Positions 21,666 to 32,838 of a DNA stretch of 64,000 nt are shown piece after piece. The notes beneath the pieces were generated by a model, which worked only from the letters and a program-made list of their open reading frames with translations, was not told where the DNA came from and ran no database searches. Each line of letters starts with the position of its first letter. Within the stretch, counting starts at the first letter, position 1. The position numbers and the translations under genes are program-made. This DNA is from Lineolata rhizophorae (lineage: Eukaryota; Ascomycota; Dothideomycetes; Lineolatales; Lineolataceae): contig MU001684.1 of assembly GCA_010093515.1 (NCBI GenBank), positions 747,887-811,886 of the forward strand. The letters run 5' to 3'.

Positions 21666-23605
21666 TTATCTCCTTCGCACTTTCTCGACCTCAACCTCGA
21701 CCTCGTACTCCTCCTCCTCGGCCCGAAAATACCTCTCCACCATGTTCCTCTCCTCGCGCGCCCTCGCCGCGTCCAGCATGAAGCGCACCGTGCCGCTCTG
21801 GCCGCGCTGTTGCTGTTGCTGCTGTCCACCTGCCGCCGCCGCTAGAGCGGAGCCGCCGCCGCCGCTGAGCGGTGATGCGCCCGACAGCAACGAATGCGCG
21901 CGGCCGGGCACGATGTCGTCCTGTGGCGTGGCGGGCGTGCGAGGCGTGCCATGCACGCCGTTAGTCGTGGGACGGGCACCGTTCGCGCCGCCGGCGCTGT
22001 TGGGCGAGGTGTCGTTCTGTGCGGCGGCGGGCGAGGCCAGCGGGGGTTCGGGATCGTTGGTGTGGCGCGCCAAGGCGGCGCGGGCGGCCTCGTGGTTGAG
22101 AGGAATGCGGACGACGATGTAAGTGTCGAGCGGATGAGCGGGGCCGACAAGCGCAGCGGACCGGTGGTGCGTGTACAGGTCGAGCAGGTCGAGGAGCGTC
22201 TCCATGATCTCGGCGCGGGTGATGGCCCAGGCGCGATACGAGAGGCCGGGTTTAAGGGGGGGCCCGTGGGCGCCGTTACCGTTGCCATTGGTGTCCACGT
22301 CCATGGCGTCGTTACCGGCATCGTTGTGGTCGTCGTGGCGCTTATCGCTTCCGTTGGTGCTGTCGTTGTCGAGCACGCCCCGCAGCAACTGGTCGTAGCG
22401 TGCGGCCGCGATGCCGTCGCCGGCGGTCTCGCTGTCCTTGGCATGCAGCCTTAGCGCCAGCTCGACGCACGCGAGCGCCATGGCCGCCGTCGACTGCTTG
22501 AGCGGCGCCCACGTGCGATATAGGTCGAGCGCCATGTAGTATGCGGTTCGCGCGGCGGGGTCGTCCGAGGGGAGGCCCAACACGGCACGGCAAAGCTTGA
22601 CGACGAGCTTCTGTGGGTAGCGATTGCGGAAGTCGAAGCTGGCGCCTTCGAGCATGAGGCGCTCGAGGCCGATGATCTGCTTGGAGTGCGCCTCGAAGAG
22701 CTATGGAGGTGAATAATGCCGTATTAGTATATAAAATATGCAGACAGAGAGCTCGATGTAGTATGTCATTCAAGGCGTGGGAGAGAAAGCCTAGATCGAA
22801 CGATGCCCCCAAAAGAGGTGTCCCACGTACAGGGTCGTCCGGGCTCAGCTGCTCGGCCGGTGAGAGCTTCAGGTTGAAAGCGGCGCATAGAATCTCCCGC
22901 GACTTCTTAAGCGTATCTTCGATCTTGCAGGCCGTAAAGAGCGCTGCGGCTGCCGCATCCTGTGCGCGTTTTAATCGCTAGTCAGGATCGAAGCCGAACA
23001 TCCCACAAACGGACTCAAGAGGGGAGATACGCGTACCGCCATAGAATACTCCGTATCCGCATGAGCTAGGCGAAACTTGTGGTAGTACACGCACGCGGTG
23101 TTGTACGTCCTGACGGGTCTGACGCATTCCGCCGCCGTCCGGTAGAGTCTTAGCCATCCATTCATTTATCCATCAATTCAACCAACAATCGTGCAACCCA
23201 TTCCCCGCCAAAAAAAAAAAGGACCCAAAATAAGTACCAGAAAAAAAGGGGAAAGGGAGAAGATTTGGGCTAGAGAAATGAAGCAAGACACACAGAGAGA
23301 AAAGAAAATTTTCCATACAATTGCAGTGCCTTCCTGACATTATCGATCCACCCCACGCCCTGCAACCGCGCGCTATCCTCGCGTGCCTCGCAGCCCCCTC
23401 CGCCTCCCATCGCACCCGCTCGCGCTACCATACAGCGCCGTAGCTTGTGTTCGAAGATGTAGGGCCGCGCGACCTCGATGTAGGACGGGTGCGGGCCCAC
23501 AACAGCTCCCATGGGCGACGTCGTCGTCGTCGACGGCGGCGGTTGTTGAGCCGGGGACGCCGCCGTCGCCGCATCGCGGGCCGACGCCGATGCGGTGCGG
23601 CTCAT
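21666..23605 (-). CDS. CTK2: CTD kinase I cyclin subunit (Ctk2-like), 520 aa, 4 exons
   Basis: Cyclin partner of the kinase that phosphorylates the RNA polymerase II C-terminal domain on Ser2. Exons 23605-23319, 23148-23037, 22959-22831 and 22700-21666 join in frame. The N-terminus has HPSYIEVARPYIFEHKLRR and a first cyclin-type helical region (RTYNTACVYYHKFRL, then ACKIEDTLKKSREI). The second helical part begins MLEGASFDFRNRYPQ, which I recognise as the strongly conserved Ctk2 segment. The C-terminal half is low complexity (Asn/Gly, Ala/Pro, six Gln) and ends in Glu/Val repeats. All introns begin GTA, and exon 1 ends in a partial codon completed by exon 2. A cyclin L or K type is a less likely alternative. 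Confidence 0.85.
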
Positions 23606-24201
23606 GGCCTTTCAGTATCAGAGCGAAGAAGGGGGTAAGAGGGGGAGAAACGTGTTGGGCGGCGAAGAAGTAAGAAGAATGTGTGGAGGAAGCTTCAAAA
23701 CGGAGTGGAAGTGGACTTTTGGAGGGCCGGCACTGTGGTCACGTGACTTGTGGATCCCGAATCATTAAAAGAACCGGAACCACTCTCAAGGCGGTGATCT
23801 ATCAGGCAATGTGTAAGATTTGGGAGATTGAAGGAAAAAAATGGGAATGTAAGGGGCGATTTGGAAATCTTGCGAAGAGCTGAAAAGAGAGGTGTTGCCT
23901 TTATATCCATCTTGAAGTACATATAACAGGTTGACTTAACTAGACTAAGAACTAGTCGAGGGCCAACTATGTAGTAGCACAAGGGTCGCATAACTGCTAT
24001 AAAGCTTTGCTGAATACGTAGATCCTAATGAGAAACAAATTATAATAGAATAGTATCCTTAGAGCGTTCTATTTTAAATATAGTTATTTTAGTATTAGAC
24101 GTAGTATTTTTACAATCTCCACACCAATCTAGGCATCACGTCTTAAATCCACAAGCACTCTCCATGACTTTATCCCAACTGCTTAGTTTCCCAGCCTACT
24201 C
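23606..24201. other. CTK2 promoter and AT-rich spacer
   Basis: The left part is the likely CTK2 promoter (minus strand). The DNA at about 23990-24130 is strongly AT-rich and carries no coding signal. Confidence 0.5.
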
Positions 24202-26838
24202 TCAAACAACTCTCACTACCTTCACTTCTTCCCTCCACCTCTCATTCCCCCTCAATGCCTCACCCTCCATAATTCCGTGCACATATGCCTCACCAATCAG
24301 TTCCCATGCGTCTCCTGTGTCCCCTGTGTTTGCTCTGGCATCTAGACCCTCACCCTCACCCTCACCCTCGCGCCCATCCATATCATCTACTCTCCCCGCT
24401 CCCTCCCCAAACCACCACCAACCGCCAAGGCCATCGCACCACCCTTTCCTCTCCCATCTCCACCTCCTGCTCTTCCTCCTCAGCACCACACACGCCCGAC
24501 ACCCCGCGACGCCATCACCCTCGGTCCTCCCCATCACCAAGCCCACCACATCGCCCTTGCGCACGCCGCCCGGCCCCACGCCCACCCACCCAGTCGCGCA
24601 GCCGAACCCGCGCCGCCCCCCGCTCGCGAGCCGCACCGTCGCTGCGAGGTGCTTGCCCGCGGCCGTGGCAGCTTTAACGTCAGCGGCGGAGTGCCCCACG
24701 CGGAAGCGTAACGTAGGGAAGGGCGAGAGGGCGTAGGCGTAGCCGTGGGTCTGCGCGGGCCCTCCTACGGGAGCGGTATCTGAGAGATCTCGTCCGTTCC
24801 CACCTGTTCCTACTTCTCCTTGTCTTTCTCCTCCCTCGGGAGAGTAGACGTGCTGCGAAGTAGACTCGGCCCAAAGCGTCCGCGGCCCAGGCAGCTGCTC
24901 GGGAGACAGATCCAGATCCACGCGGGGAACGCGGCGGAGTAGGCCTAGGAGCGGCTCGGGTGGGGGCCGCACCGCTAGGGTCGCGAGCAGCGGTGGGAAT
25001 GGCTGCTTGGGAACGGCAAAGGGGAGCGGGAGCGCTGCGTAGAGGCGGGCGGGGAGGGCAGAGCAGACCCGGGAATAGGTTGAGAGAAAGCCGAATTTGA
25101 GGCCGGCAAGCAGGAGCGAGGCACGGAAGCGGAGGCGGGCCGAGACAGAAGGTGCCGGTGGGAGCGAGGAGAGAGGCACATTGTAGGCGGCCGCGAAGGC
25201 GGGGCGTGGGGGTAGATGTACGAGTGACGCGATCCAGCTGGAGATGGCGGCGTACTGGGACATTTGGCTCCAGATGGAGGAGAGGCCTGCTTTGGCTTTG
25301 TACCGCGGAGTCGGGTTGTCGCTGCTCACGGTGTCTTCCTCGCGGTTCAAGTCTAAGAAGGAGTCGGCGAGCTCGAGTGGCGCTGAGACGGCGGTGATAG
25401 TCGTGAGAGGTAGAAAGGGGAGGAAGAGGCTGCGGCGGTCCAAGGAGACGGAGATTAAGGGCAGATTTTGGGGTCCTTCTCCTCCTCCTCCTGCGTTACT
25501 GTTGCTGCCTTGTCCTGTCTGCGTGCCGCCATTGCTGCTTCCGTTGCTGCTACGACTGCTATTAGTACTACCTCCAAGTGCTTCACGGCCGCACGCGCAA
25601 AAGCTCCACGAGAATCCATGAAATGACAAATCCAGCGGCGCGTGCGGCAAGGAGCTAAAATCGGGCACCCACGACGGCAGCCCCTGTATCCGCTTCGGGC
25701 CTTCCGCCCAGCGTAGCATGTCAAGCTTGCTGTGCTCGGTTCCCGTGAGGAGCGACCGGGCCGTCAGCTCGGCGTACACGCGCCAACACGGCTGCGCATA
25801 GTCGACCTCGACGCCCAACTCCGTGAACTCCTCCGACAGCTGCAGCAAGCCGAAGACGACGTCGCGCGGATCCGCCGCCTTGAGCGACCGCTTTCGCTGG
25901 ATGTCGTACGGCGTCGCCGTGCGGGAGTGCTGCATGCCGTCGAATAGCGTCAAAGAGCCGCCGGCGTAGAAGGTCAAGTGGAGCGCATGCAGGTCGAATA
26001 CGGAACAGATGCGGCCCCAGCGCTCGTAAGACGTCGGCTCGCGCGGGCTGTACGTCTGGTGCAGCGGTATGCTGCCTCGCGCGATGCTGTCCAGCAGCCG
26101 CATAGCGAGCAACAGGCCGAAGAGCTTGATACGCTTGGTGCCGCACGCGAAGAATATGTGTCTCTTCATGAGCATGGCCGTCTCTTGTTTCGTCCAAATG
26201 CGCTCCCAGTAGGGGCGCTGCAGCAGGCGCGACGTCGCCGGTAGGGGCACGATGGCGTTGGCATCCGTGATGCGGTTGTCAGGCCCCGGGACGAAGTTGC
26301 CGCGAAACTGGAGGAGCTCGGCCATGCGTGCCGTATCGTCGCTTTCGAACGTGTCCAGGATGGCGGCCGTATCCTCGAGGCACAGCCGGTTCAGGCTGTC
26401 GAACACGGAGTCGCTGCCGTCTGCGGGCAGACCCAGCCATGCGATGACGCGCGACGGGTTGCGGTAGATCTCACGCATCATGGCGACCTGCCAACTCTTC
26501 TCGTCGACGTCCTCTTGGTTGATGCAGATGGCGTCGATCCATATCCACGACTCCCGCGCTTCCGGTAGGAAGCAAAGCGCGTCGTAGAGCGACTGCGTGA
26601 TCGGTAGGGGCGCATCGTTGATCCAGATCTTCTTGCACTTGGTCGGGTTGCCCCATGTGTATGATAACGCCGTGTACTCGTCGCTGAGTGAGGCGTGTCG
26701 GAGTTCGCACCACGGTTCTATAGTCTCGCCGCTATTTACGACGGCTGGGAATGGCCGGAACTTTACGAGTCTAATCTCGCGTCGCGCACGGTTAAGCGGA
26801 AGATAGCGATATGTAGGGCCCCTGTCCCGGGATACCAT
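24202..26838 (-). CDS. HET-domain protein, 878 aa
   Basis: Member of the fungal heterokaryon-incompatibility (HET, PF06985) family. The domain is involved in non-self recognition and programmed cell death on hyphal fusion; many members have no known role. HET motifs are clear near the N-terminus: YTALSYTWGNP (55-65), WIWIDAICINQ (98-108), then a block ending REIYRNPSRVIAWLG (122-136). The frame is a single long exon from the ATG at 26838. The middle carries a Gly/Asn/Ser-rich stretch. The C-terminal third is low complexity, with a Gly-Glu repeat encoded by a CCCTCA tract near 24345. It has no recognisable partner domain (no NACHT, WD40 or ankyrin). It lies between repeat-rich blocks, a common setting for HET genes. 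Confidence 0.88.
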   Translation of the reverse strand: MVSRDRGPTYRYLPLNRARREIRLVKFRPFPAVVNSGETIEPWCELRHASLSDEYTALSYTWGNPTKCKKIWINDAPLPITQSLYDALCFLPEARESWIWIDAICINQEDVDEKSWQVAMMREIYRNPSRVIAWLGLPADGSDSVFDSLNRLCLEDTAAILDTFESDDTARMAELLQFRGNFVPGPDNRITDANAIVPLPATSRLLQRPYWERIWTKQETAMLMKRHIFFACGTKRIKLFGLLLAMRLLDSIARGSIPLHQTYSPREPTSYERWGRICSVFDLHALHLTFYAGGSLTLFDGMQHSRTATPYDIQRKRSLKAADPRDVVFGLLQLSEEFTELGVEVDYAQPCWRVYAELTARSLLTGTEHSKLDMLRWAEGPKRIQGLPSWVPDFSSLPHAPLDLSFHGFSWSFCACGREALGGSTNSSRSSNGSSNGGTQTGQGSNSNAGGGGEGPQNLPLISVSLDRRSLFLPFLPLTTITAVSAPLELADSFLDLNREEDTVSSDNPTPRYKAKAGLSSIWSQMSQYAAISSWIASLVHLPPRPAFAAAYNVPLSSLPPAPSVSARLRFRASLLLAGLKFGFLSTYSRVCSALPARLYAALPLPFAVPKQPFPPLLATLAVRPPPEPLLGLLRRVPRVDLDLSPEQLPGPRTLWAESTSQHVYSPEGGERQGEVGTGGNGRDLSDTAPVGGPAQTHGYAYALSPFPTLRFRVGHSAADVKAATAAGKHLAATVRLASGGRRGFGCATGWVGVGPGGVRKGDVVGLVMGRTEGDGVAGCRACVVLRRKSRRWRWERKGWCDGLGGWWWFGEGAGRVDDMDGREGEGEGEGLDARANTGDTGDAWELIGEAYVHGIMEGEALRGNERWREEVKVVRVV

Positions 26839-27510
26839 CCCGAAGAACCGAAGCGAGAGAAAGTCGTAGATAACGTCCGTACGTCCAGGGATAGGCTCCG
26901 TGCGTAGCCAGGAAGACGCTACAAGGGAGAGGGAAGGGATATGTCAACCCCTGAATCACTGCAGCAGCGTTAAGCGAGCCTACGAGAAGGTACCTCCGCT
27001 TCGGGTTTATGTCAGGTAGATGCAAACGCTTACTGAAAAGCCTCAAATACTGCACTGCGTAATTCAGGACGTATCCCTCGAATCGCTCTAGCATATACAA
27101 GTGCATGCAATTTTATATAGTAAGCTATTTAAGGTATTTGCATATACTCTAGGCTGCTGGCCTAGGATACCCCGGCCATAGCTGGAAAGTGAATCAGAAG
27201 TGGAAGCGACTGCTCAGTGCTTATGTTCACTTGTTTCAGTCGGCTCGCCCACTGGCAGTACAATGACTCGTACTGCCTCGGAGCGACGTGGCTCCCGTGC
27301 TGGAAGTCTCCAGCCGGTTCTGCTCGTAAAAATTTCTCCCCGTTCATTGTTGTTTCAAGCGTTGATCTCCCTCGCGAACGGATCAAGGATCCAGTGTCCG
27401 GCTTTGCTGCTAGTCGTTGCAAACTAAGGACTACTCCTTGTTACCGTTTAGTAACTTATAAATATTCCCGTCTAATATATTTTGCGTCCTAGACTGCGAA
27501 AGTCGGCTTC
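26839..27510. other. HET gene promoter and spacer
   Basis: The left part is the probable HET promoter (minus strand). No supported gene is seen; ORFs here are short and without family features. Confidence 0.45.
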
Positions 27511-27664
27511 TGACTATGGTCCACAATCGGGTGGGGCCTACCCCAAGCGTTTCAGGGTGGATTTCCCAAAAGAGCCTGGTGGCTACCTAGATAGGAAACC
27601 CACCCCGAGGAAACCCCAAAAAATTCTGGGGGTTAGGGTTAAGATCACACCCCATCGTGGAGCC
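27511..27664. mobile_element. MITE-like foldback element, copy B
   Basis: Starts TATGGTCCACAATCGGGTGG and ends near CACACCCCATCGTGG, with inner GGGTGGATTTCC and GGAAACCCACCCC that can fold back. It matches copy A (15148-15301) in order and length. Confidence 0.65.
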
Positions 27665-27769
27665 GTCGCTGCGGCCTCGGTGAATGCCGTGAGAAGGTTT
27701 GATTTCTGTTGCTCCTGTACCATGTGTTACTACCTATCCCTCCCATAATGTAAATACTCCTCCTACACT

Positions 27770-28127
27770 TATGGTCTAGAGTGGGTTGGGTTGGGTCCCC
27801 CCTTTGGATTTAGCGTACTCTTGTTGGGGTAGGGTGGGGTAGGAGGAGCTTTTTTTGAAACCCCCGATAGGGTGGGATTATATAACAAAACCCTAATATC
27901 AATGGGATTAAATCCCTTCTAAAAATCTCGAATGTGACTATACTACTGCGACTAAAATCAATCAATTAATTTAAAATATGGGTAGTAGTAATTCTAATAA
28001 CCAATCTGTCCCTAATTGACTCTAATACTCATACACTAGTCCCCAACAAAAATCTCGCCCCAATAGAAATCTAAACCCCAGCCCAATAAAGCCTACACTG
28101 ACCCTACCCGACCCTATTGTGGACTAT
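27770..28127. mobile_element. Terminal-inverted-repeat element, copy C (about 360 bp)
   Basis: The left end TATGGTCTAGAGTGGG and the reverse complement of the right end (TATAGTCCACAATAGGG) form an imperfect terminal inverted repeat, with TA at both ends as a possible target-site duplication. The interior matches copy D at 20097. It has no ORF, so it is non-autonomous. Confidence 0.65.
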
Positions 28128-29476
28128 ACTTAATATGGTAGGGCCACCTGGTTTTTTTGGGTAGGTTTTGGTTTTTTTTCTATTAGAGGAATGGGTGGAT
28201 AAGGTTTTGGATAATTAATGGTATTCACGCAGATTGTATCTCTAGGTATGCAACGGGATTAGGTGGGTTAAGGTCCAGACTTTTATTGGGTCGAGATTTG
28301 TTGGGATTTAGGGTCTCTGCACTTGGGTTAATCGGGGTCTAATTATTACGATTATTTTACGGCCATGTTATACTTCTAGACTTCCTAGTGATCCTTGGGA
28401 GACCAAAAAGGCTTTGATATATCCTCATTTCATTTAAAATTTGGGTGCTTCTTAAATTTTGTTGGGTTATGTGTAACCGTTGTTCATTGTATGTCTGCCT
28501 TGAATTCTCATACCGCCGCCAGACGTCCTTCAGCCTCTACGCCGCACTTTGAACACAATTTATCGCTTTTCTAGGCATTGTTTGCATTTTTGCTCAAGAA
28601 TACTTTGTAAAAAAAAAATTAATCGAGTACGCACACACCTTCAAAATCTACAAGAGGCTCTATTCAGGAAAAGGAGCATTAACTCTGATATGCGATATCA
28701 GAAAACTATTGTACGAGTTTTAGTAGAATCACTGCCTTTATAAATAGTGCGCTTAGATTAAGTATCCGGGCAGACGAATCTATTATCATAGCAGAGGATA
28801 GCTTTGAATACATTTGAGAGCGTGGTAGGATTAGTATAACTATATTCTAATGCCAATCACTACATGCTCTACAAACTTGGATAGACTGCTCAAGTGTTAT
28901 ATTAGCTTCTAGTGATCTTATGGGCCCGAAAAGTTTCCTAATGACATCGGGTCTTGTATGCTATGAGAGCATTTCGTAAGCTTCAATAGCAGATAGAACA
29001 CTTCTGAACTTTCTGAATGCATTAATAATATAGACGATCATAAGATAAGCAGCAAATGACGATAAACAGTGAACATCACGGCGCGCTATATCATGTCTCA
29101 ACCTGCATGATATACCTGAGATATTTCGGGCACCATCTTATCCTGTTATTGCTCAGAGAAACCCTAGCCGTCCGGCACGGCAGTGTGGGTAAGAATAGAG
29201 TTACAAGTCATTACATACAGAAGCGCCACCAACACGCTATGAACGCAGAGCTTTTCGTCCACACTCCGACCTAGTTTCCAGCTCCTGGCCCCACCACAAC
29301 TCAAAGATACCTACTCGAATCCACCACCAGCAGTTATTACACCACATTACTAATGACAATCGTACCGCAACAAAACACTTCAGGCCCGCCAAGCCTTTCC
29401 AACCACCAAGACAGGGCACCAAGTGCCGGAAGAAAAGAAAACCAACTCTTAGTCGTACAAAACGCACTTCACCGCT
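28128..29476. other. AT-rich, degenerate intergenic DNA
   Basis: Long AT-rich stretch with stops in all frames, probably old repeats. From about 29250 it grades into the 3'UTR of the RBM26-like gene (minus strand). Confidence 0.5.
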
Positions 29477-32121
29477 TCAACCAAAGAAGCGGTCATCATC
29501 TTCCGCCACGTCGTACTCGACCTCCTTTGGAGGTTCGGGGCCGGAGCCAGGAGCAGAAGAACTGCCCGCGCCACCCATGGCGGTATCGTCGCGACCGCCC
29601 GGGGCGATCGGGGCGGACGGGGCGGACGGGTGGGAGGCCTTGGTAGCGGGCGCAGCGGCGGCGGGCGCGCCCTGAACCCAGGACAATTCAACCTTACCAA
29701 CTCCCGCGATGGTCGGCGCGGCGTTGATGAACTGCGTAAGGAGTTAATGTTAGGATCAATTCCTAAACATTGGTCGAGCTGGAGTGGAAAAAGGCTTACC
29801 ATTTCAGCAACGTAGCGCTCCTTAAACGTGACCACCTGCGTGTCCGGCCTTTCCGGGTGCGGCTCCACGGTATCAAACTCGTAGTTGCTCTGTTTGGCGG
29901 GTTAGCAACGTCTTCATACTCAAATATAGTAGAAGACGACTCACGAAGAGGTACGAGCGGAGCGCCTCGTCCTTGTCCGAGCCCGTTGGCACACCCGGAA
30001 CCGCAACCTTCTTGGGGCGGTTGTCCAAACGCATCACGCCGCCCCTGCCGCCACCCCTCCCGAAACCGCCGCGGCCACGGTACGATCCGCGAGAAGAGTC
30101 GAAGCCGCGTCCGCGCGGCACGTAGCCTCCACGGCCACGGTACGTAGCCCTGCCACGACCTCTCACCCAAGGCGCCGGCTCGCCCGACGATTCTTGTTGT
30201 TCTTCGTGGGAGAGACCCATGCCGTTGGCCTCCGCCTGGAGCTCAGCGAGCTTAGCGCGTAAGTTGTCTGTCTTCACATCAGTAGTATTGCCATTTGCCT
30301 CGAGAATAGACTTATTCGGAGATCCAGCACCCTCTGTCGGAGATGACGCTGTACTAGAGCCCTTGCGAGCATTCCTAGCAGCAAGCTTCTCCATAAGCTT
30401 CTTGCGTTCCTCCTCTTGCTCCTTAAGCTTCCGCTCTAACTCGGCACGGGCCGCAGCCGCCTCTTTGATCTTCCGTTGCTTCTCCTCGAATGCCTTCTGA
30501 GCCTCCTCCTGCTTCTTTTTGAACTCTTCTGGATCAACCGCAGTATCTTCCATCTTGGCATCCGAAGAGTCGGGCTCAGCCGCCTTCTTGCTCGTTCCAT
30601 TGGCCGGCGGTGCATCCTCTGGCTTGTACCAGTAGACCTTAACGAACCTATTATCGAAGATAGCCTTGGGGCTATTGTAGGCTCGTTTGGCAGAGGCATA
30701 GTCCTCGAACTTCAAAATCGCAAGGCGTTTGTACGGCTGCATGTCCACTTCCTGGATATTGCCAAACTCAGAGAAGTACTCTCGGACAGCTTCTTCGGTA
30801 AACTTGTCCTCAGGAATGTGTTCAACAACCACCTTCGTATTCGATTTGTCGAAGTTCGGGCCCGTAGAGGAAAATGGCGCTCGACCTCCACGGGTCTGTC
30901 CGTGGCCGCCACCTCCACGACTGCCGCGGCCACCGCGACCCCGGTGATGCCCAGAGGGAGGATGGTCGGTAAGCGGCTTATCAATATCCATCTTAAGAGA
31001 GGCATTTTGCGGGTCGTATGCCTCGGCTTCAGGACCGTGGTCATACGGGCAGTTCGCACCACGAGAGCAGAAACCTTTGGTATCGTAATCGCGGCATCGC
31101 TGACCAAACTTGCGCGGCGGCATGTCGCCAGAAGGAGAGCGTTGCTGGCCCGGACGAGGGAATCCCGGAGGCTGTTGGCCGGGGCGAAAGCCGGTTGGCG
31201 AACCAGAAGAAAGTTGCGAAAATGGAGGCATAGGCGGCATGCCCATGGCTTGCTGCATTCCCAACATCATATTCATCGGATTGCCGAAGTCGAATGGCGG
31301 GAAGCTAGGCTGCTGGGCAGGCATGTTCGGTTGTTGCGGCAAACCGGGCGAGCCTAGGCCCGGGAATCCTGCAAAGTTCTTATCACGGGCCTGCCCGCCC
31401 TGGCGCCAATTTCGATCTGCGACCATTCCACCTCCTCTGCCCACGCCCCTACGCATCTGCTTCATGGAGCGTTCGCCCGCGGATGCACGTCCGTAGTGCG
31501 GATCCTTAACATCGCGGGGCTCGCTTGTCTCCCGGTCATTGAATGCGCGCTTCCGAGAATTGTTGTCTCCAGAGCCAGGCACAAAGCCTTGGGCAGCAGG
31601 GTTGAGAGCAGAGGGACCAGCAGGCGGGTTCGAGGCTTGAACGGGCGCTGGTGCCACCGCAGTGGTCGTTTGCGACGCCACGGGTTGCGAGTGGGACGCG
31701 ACGTGGCCGGGGAGGTAGGCCTTGGTTTGGATCACACCAAACACGTCGTCGACAAAACTGGAAGTCTCTGCGGCCCAGCGTATTAGAACCGGGAGGTTGC
31801 CTTTGAAACCTAGGGTGCCGTAAAAAGAAGACACCACTGATGCTGTGCTTAGATGCGAACTTACGATCGTGAAGGAAATCGACGAGGTTTTCCTTGGCGC
31901 TCTGTTTGTTGGCCTCGTCGGTGCCGTTCGTGTCAACGACTAGAGCAAGCACGTAGTCTGCTAGCACGTCGGAGTCGGCATCAGAACTGGCGAGAAGGCG
32001 AATTGTTAGCAGTCGTTCGGCGGCGGAAGCGCCCGTGGGTTGTGCGGACTCACATGTCCTCGAGTCGCGAGATGACCCATTTCTTGAGCGCAGGCTCGTC
32101 CTCGCCGGAAATCGGCGGCAT
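29477..32121 (-). CDS. RBM26/27-like RNA-binding protein (PWI-like, CCCH, RRM), 785 aa, 5 exons
   Basis: Nuclear RNA-binding protein, probably in polyadenylated-RNA surveillance by analogy with human RBM26/27 and fission yeast Rmn1. Exons 32121-32054, 31986-31865, 31767-29945, 29889-29800 and 29731-29477 join in frame. Residues 1-85 form the PWI-like fold (ALKKWVISRLEDI, VLADYVLALV, FVDDVF, KAYLPG). A CCCH finger lies near residue 285 (C-x8-C-x5-C-x3-H). An RRM follows at about 370-445 (TKVVVEHIPEDKF, LAILKFEDY), then a charged coiled coil at about 475-527. RGG/GRG-rich stretches and an acidic end (VEYDVAEDDDRFFG) complete it. Introns begin GTGAGT, GTAAGT, GTGAGT and GTAAGC. It is divergent from the dehydrogenase gene, 717 bp apart. 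Confidence 0.87.
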
Positions 32122-32838
32122 GGTGCGCGGCGATGCGCTTTGCGCAGGCAAGAGGTGGAAGGCCCGGCCAAACGAACGGGTACGTGGGCGATGGGCAAGG
32201 TGCGGATGCAGAAGCGTTGATGGCTGTCTGAGGCGGACGCGGTGCGGAAGGAAGGTCGGTGGCGTGGGAGGCGCAGCGGGCAAAAGGACCGGAGCGACGC
32301 GTCGGCGGTAGCGAGCGGGCCGGGTCGGGGGCGCGTTTGTGCGCGGCAGCAGCCTTGGTCCGGTCGTTCCTGGCGAAGAGGGAAGCTGCGCCCTTCCGTG
32401 ACTCTTGCGGCAGTCGCGATGCGCAAACTTCGTCGGCCGCTTCCAGCCCGGGCGAACCGGGGGCTGCGCGGCGGCCGTCGCTACGGCCGGCGGGGCGGCC
32501 CAGACGCGCAATGTTCCCTCCGCTTCCCGCTGCGGCCACATGCCAAAGCATCGCGTGCTTCGTCCTCTGGCCCACTTGCGTCCCTCCCAGCTGCGTACGT
32601 GGTAGGTATGTGCCGTAGGCTCGACTGGCTCGCGCAACCCCCGCAGTGACCGTTCCACTCGCATCACCCGGCCGTGATGCGCCACGTTGGGGCCATCTCC
32701 ACTCTGGAGATCGGCAAGACGCGGCCCGACGGACACCCTCCCCTAGTATAAAGAAGCCGTGATTACTCCAACTTCAAACCCGTCCGCCATCTCCCTCGCT
32801 GCAGAAGCACAAGCACGGCTTTTCGGAACGTCCGGAAC
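32122..32838. promoter_or_regulatory. Divergent promoter region
   Basis: A 717-bp GC-rich spacer lies between the minus-strand RBM26-like gene and the plus-strand dehydrogenase. Both start codons face outward, so it must hold two promoters. No specific site is claimed. Confidence 0.55.

Noticed and set aside
24340-24372. CCCTCA repeats resembling telomere-like DNA
   Set aside because: The unit is CCCTCA, not the fungal telomere unit CCCTAA, and it lies in frame inside the HET gene, encoding Gly-Glu.
31837-31864. 28-nt intron in the RBM26-like gene
   Set aside because: It would restore frame but is too short for a spliceosomal intron. A 97-nt intron (31768-31864) gives the expected FVDDVF junction instead.
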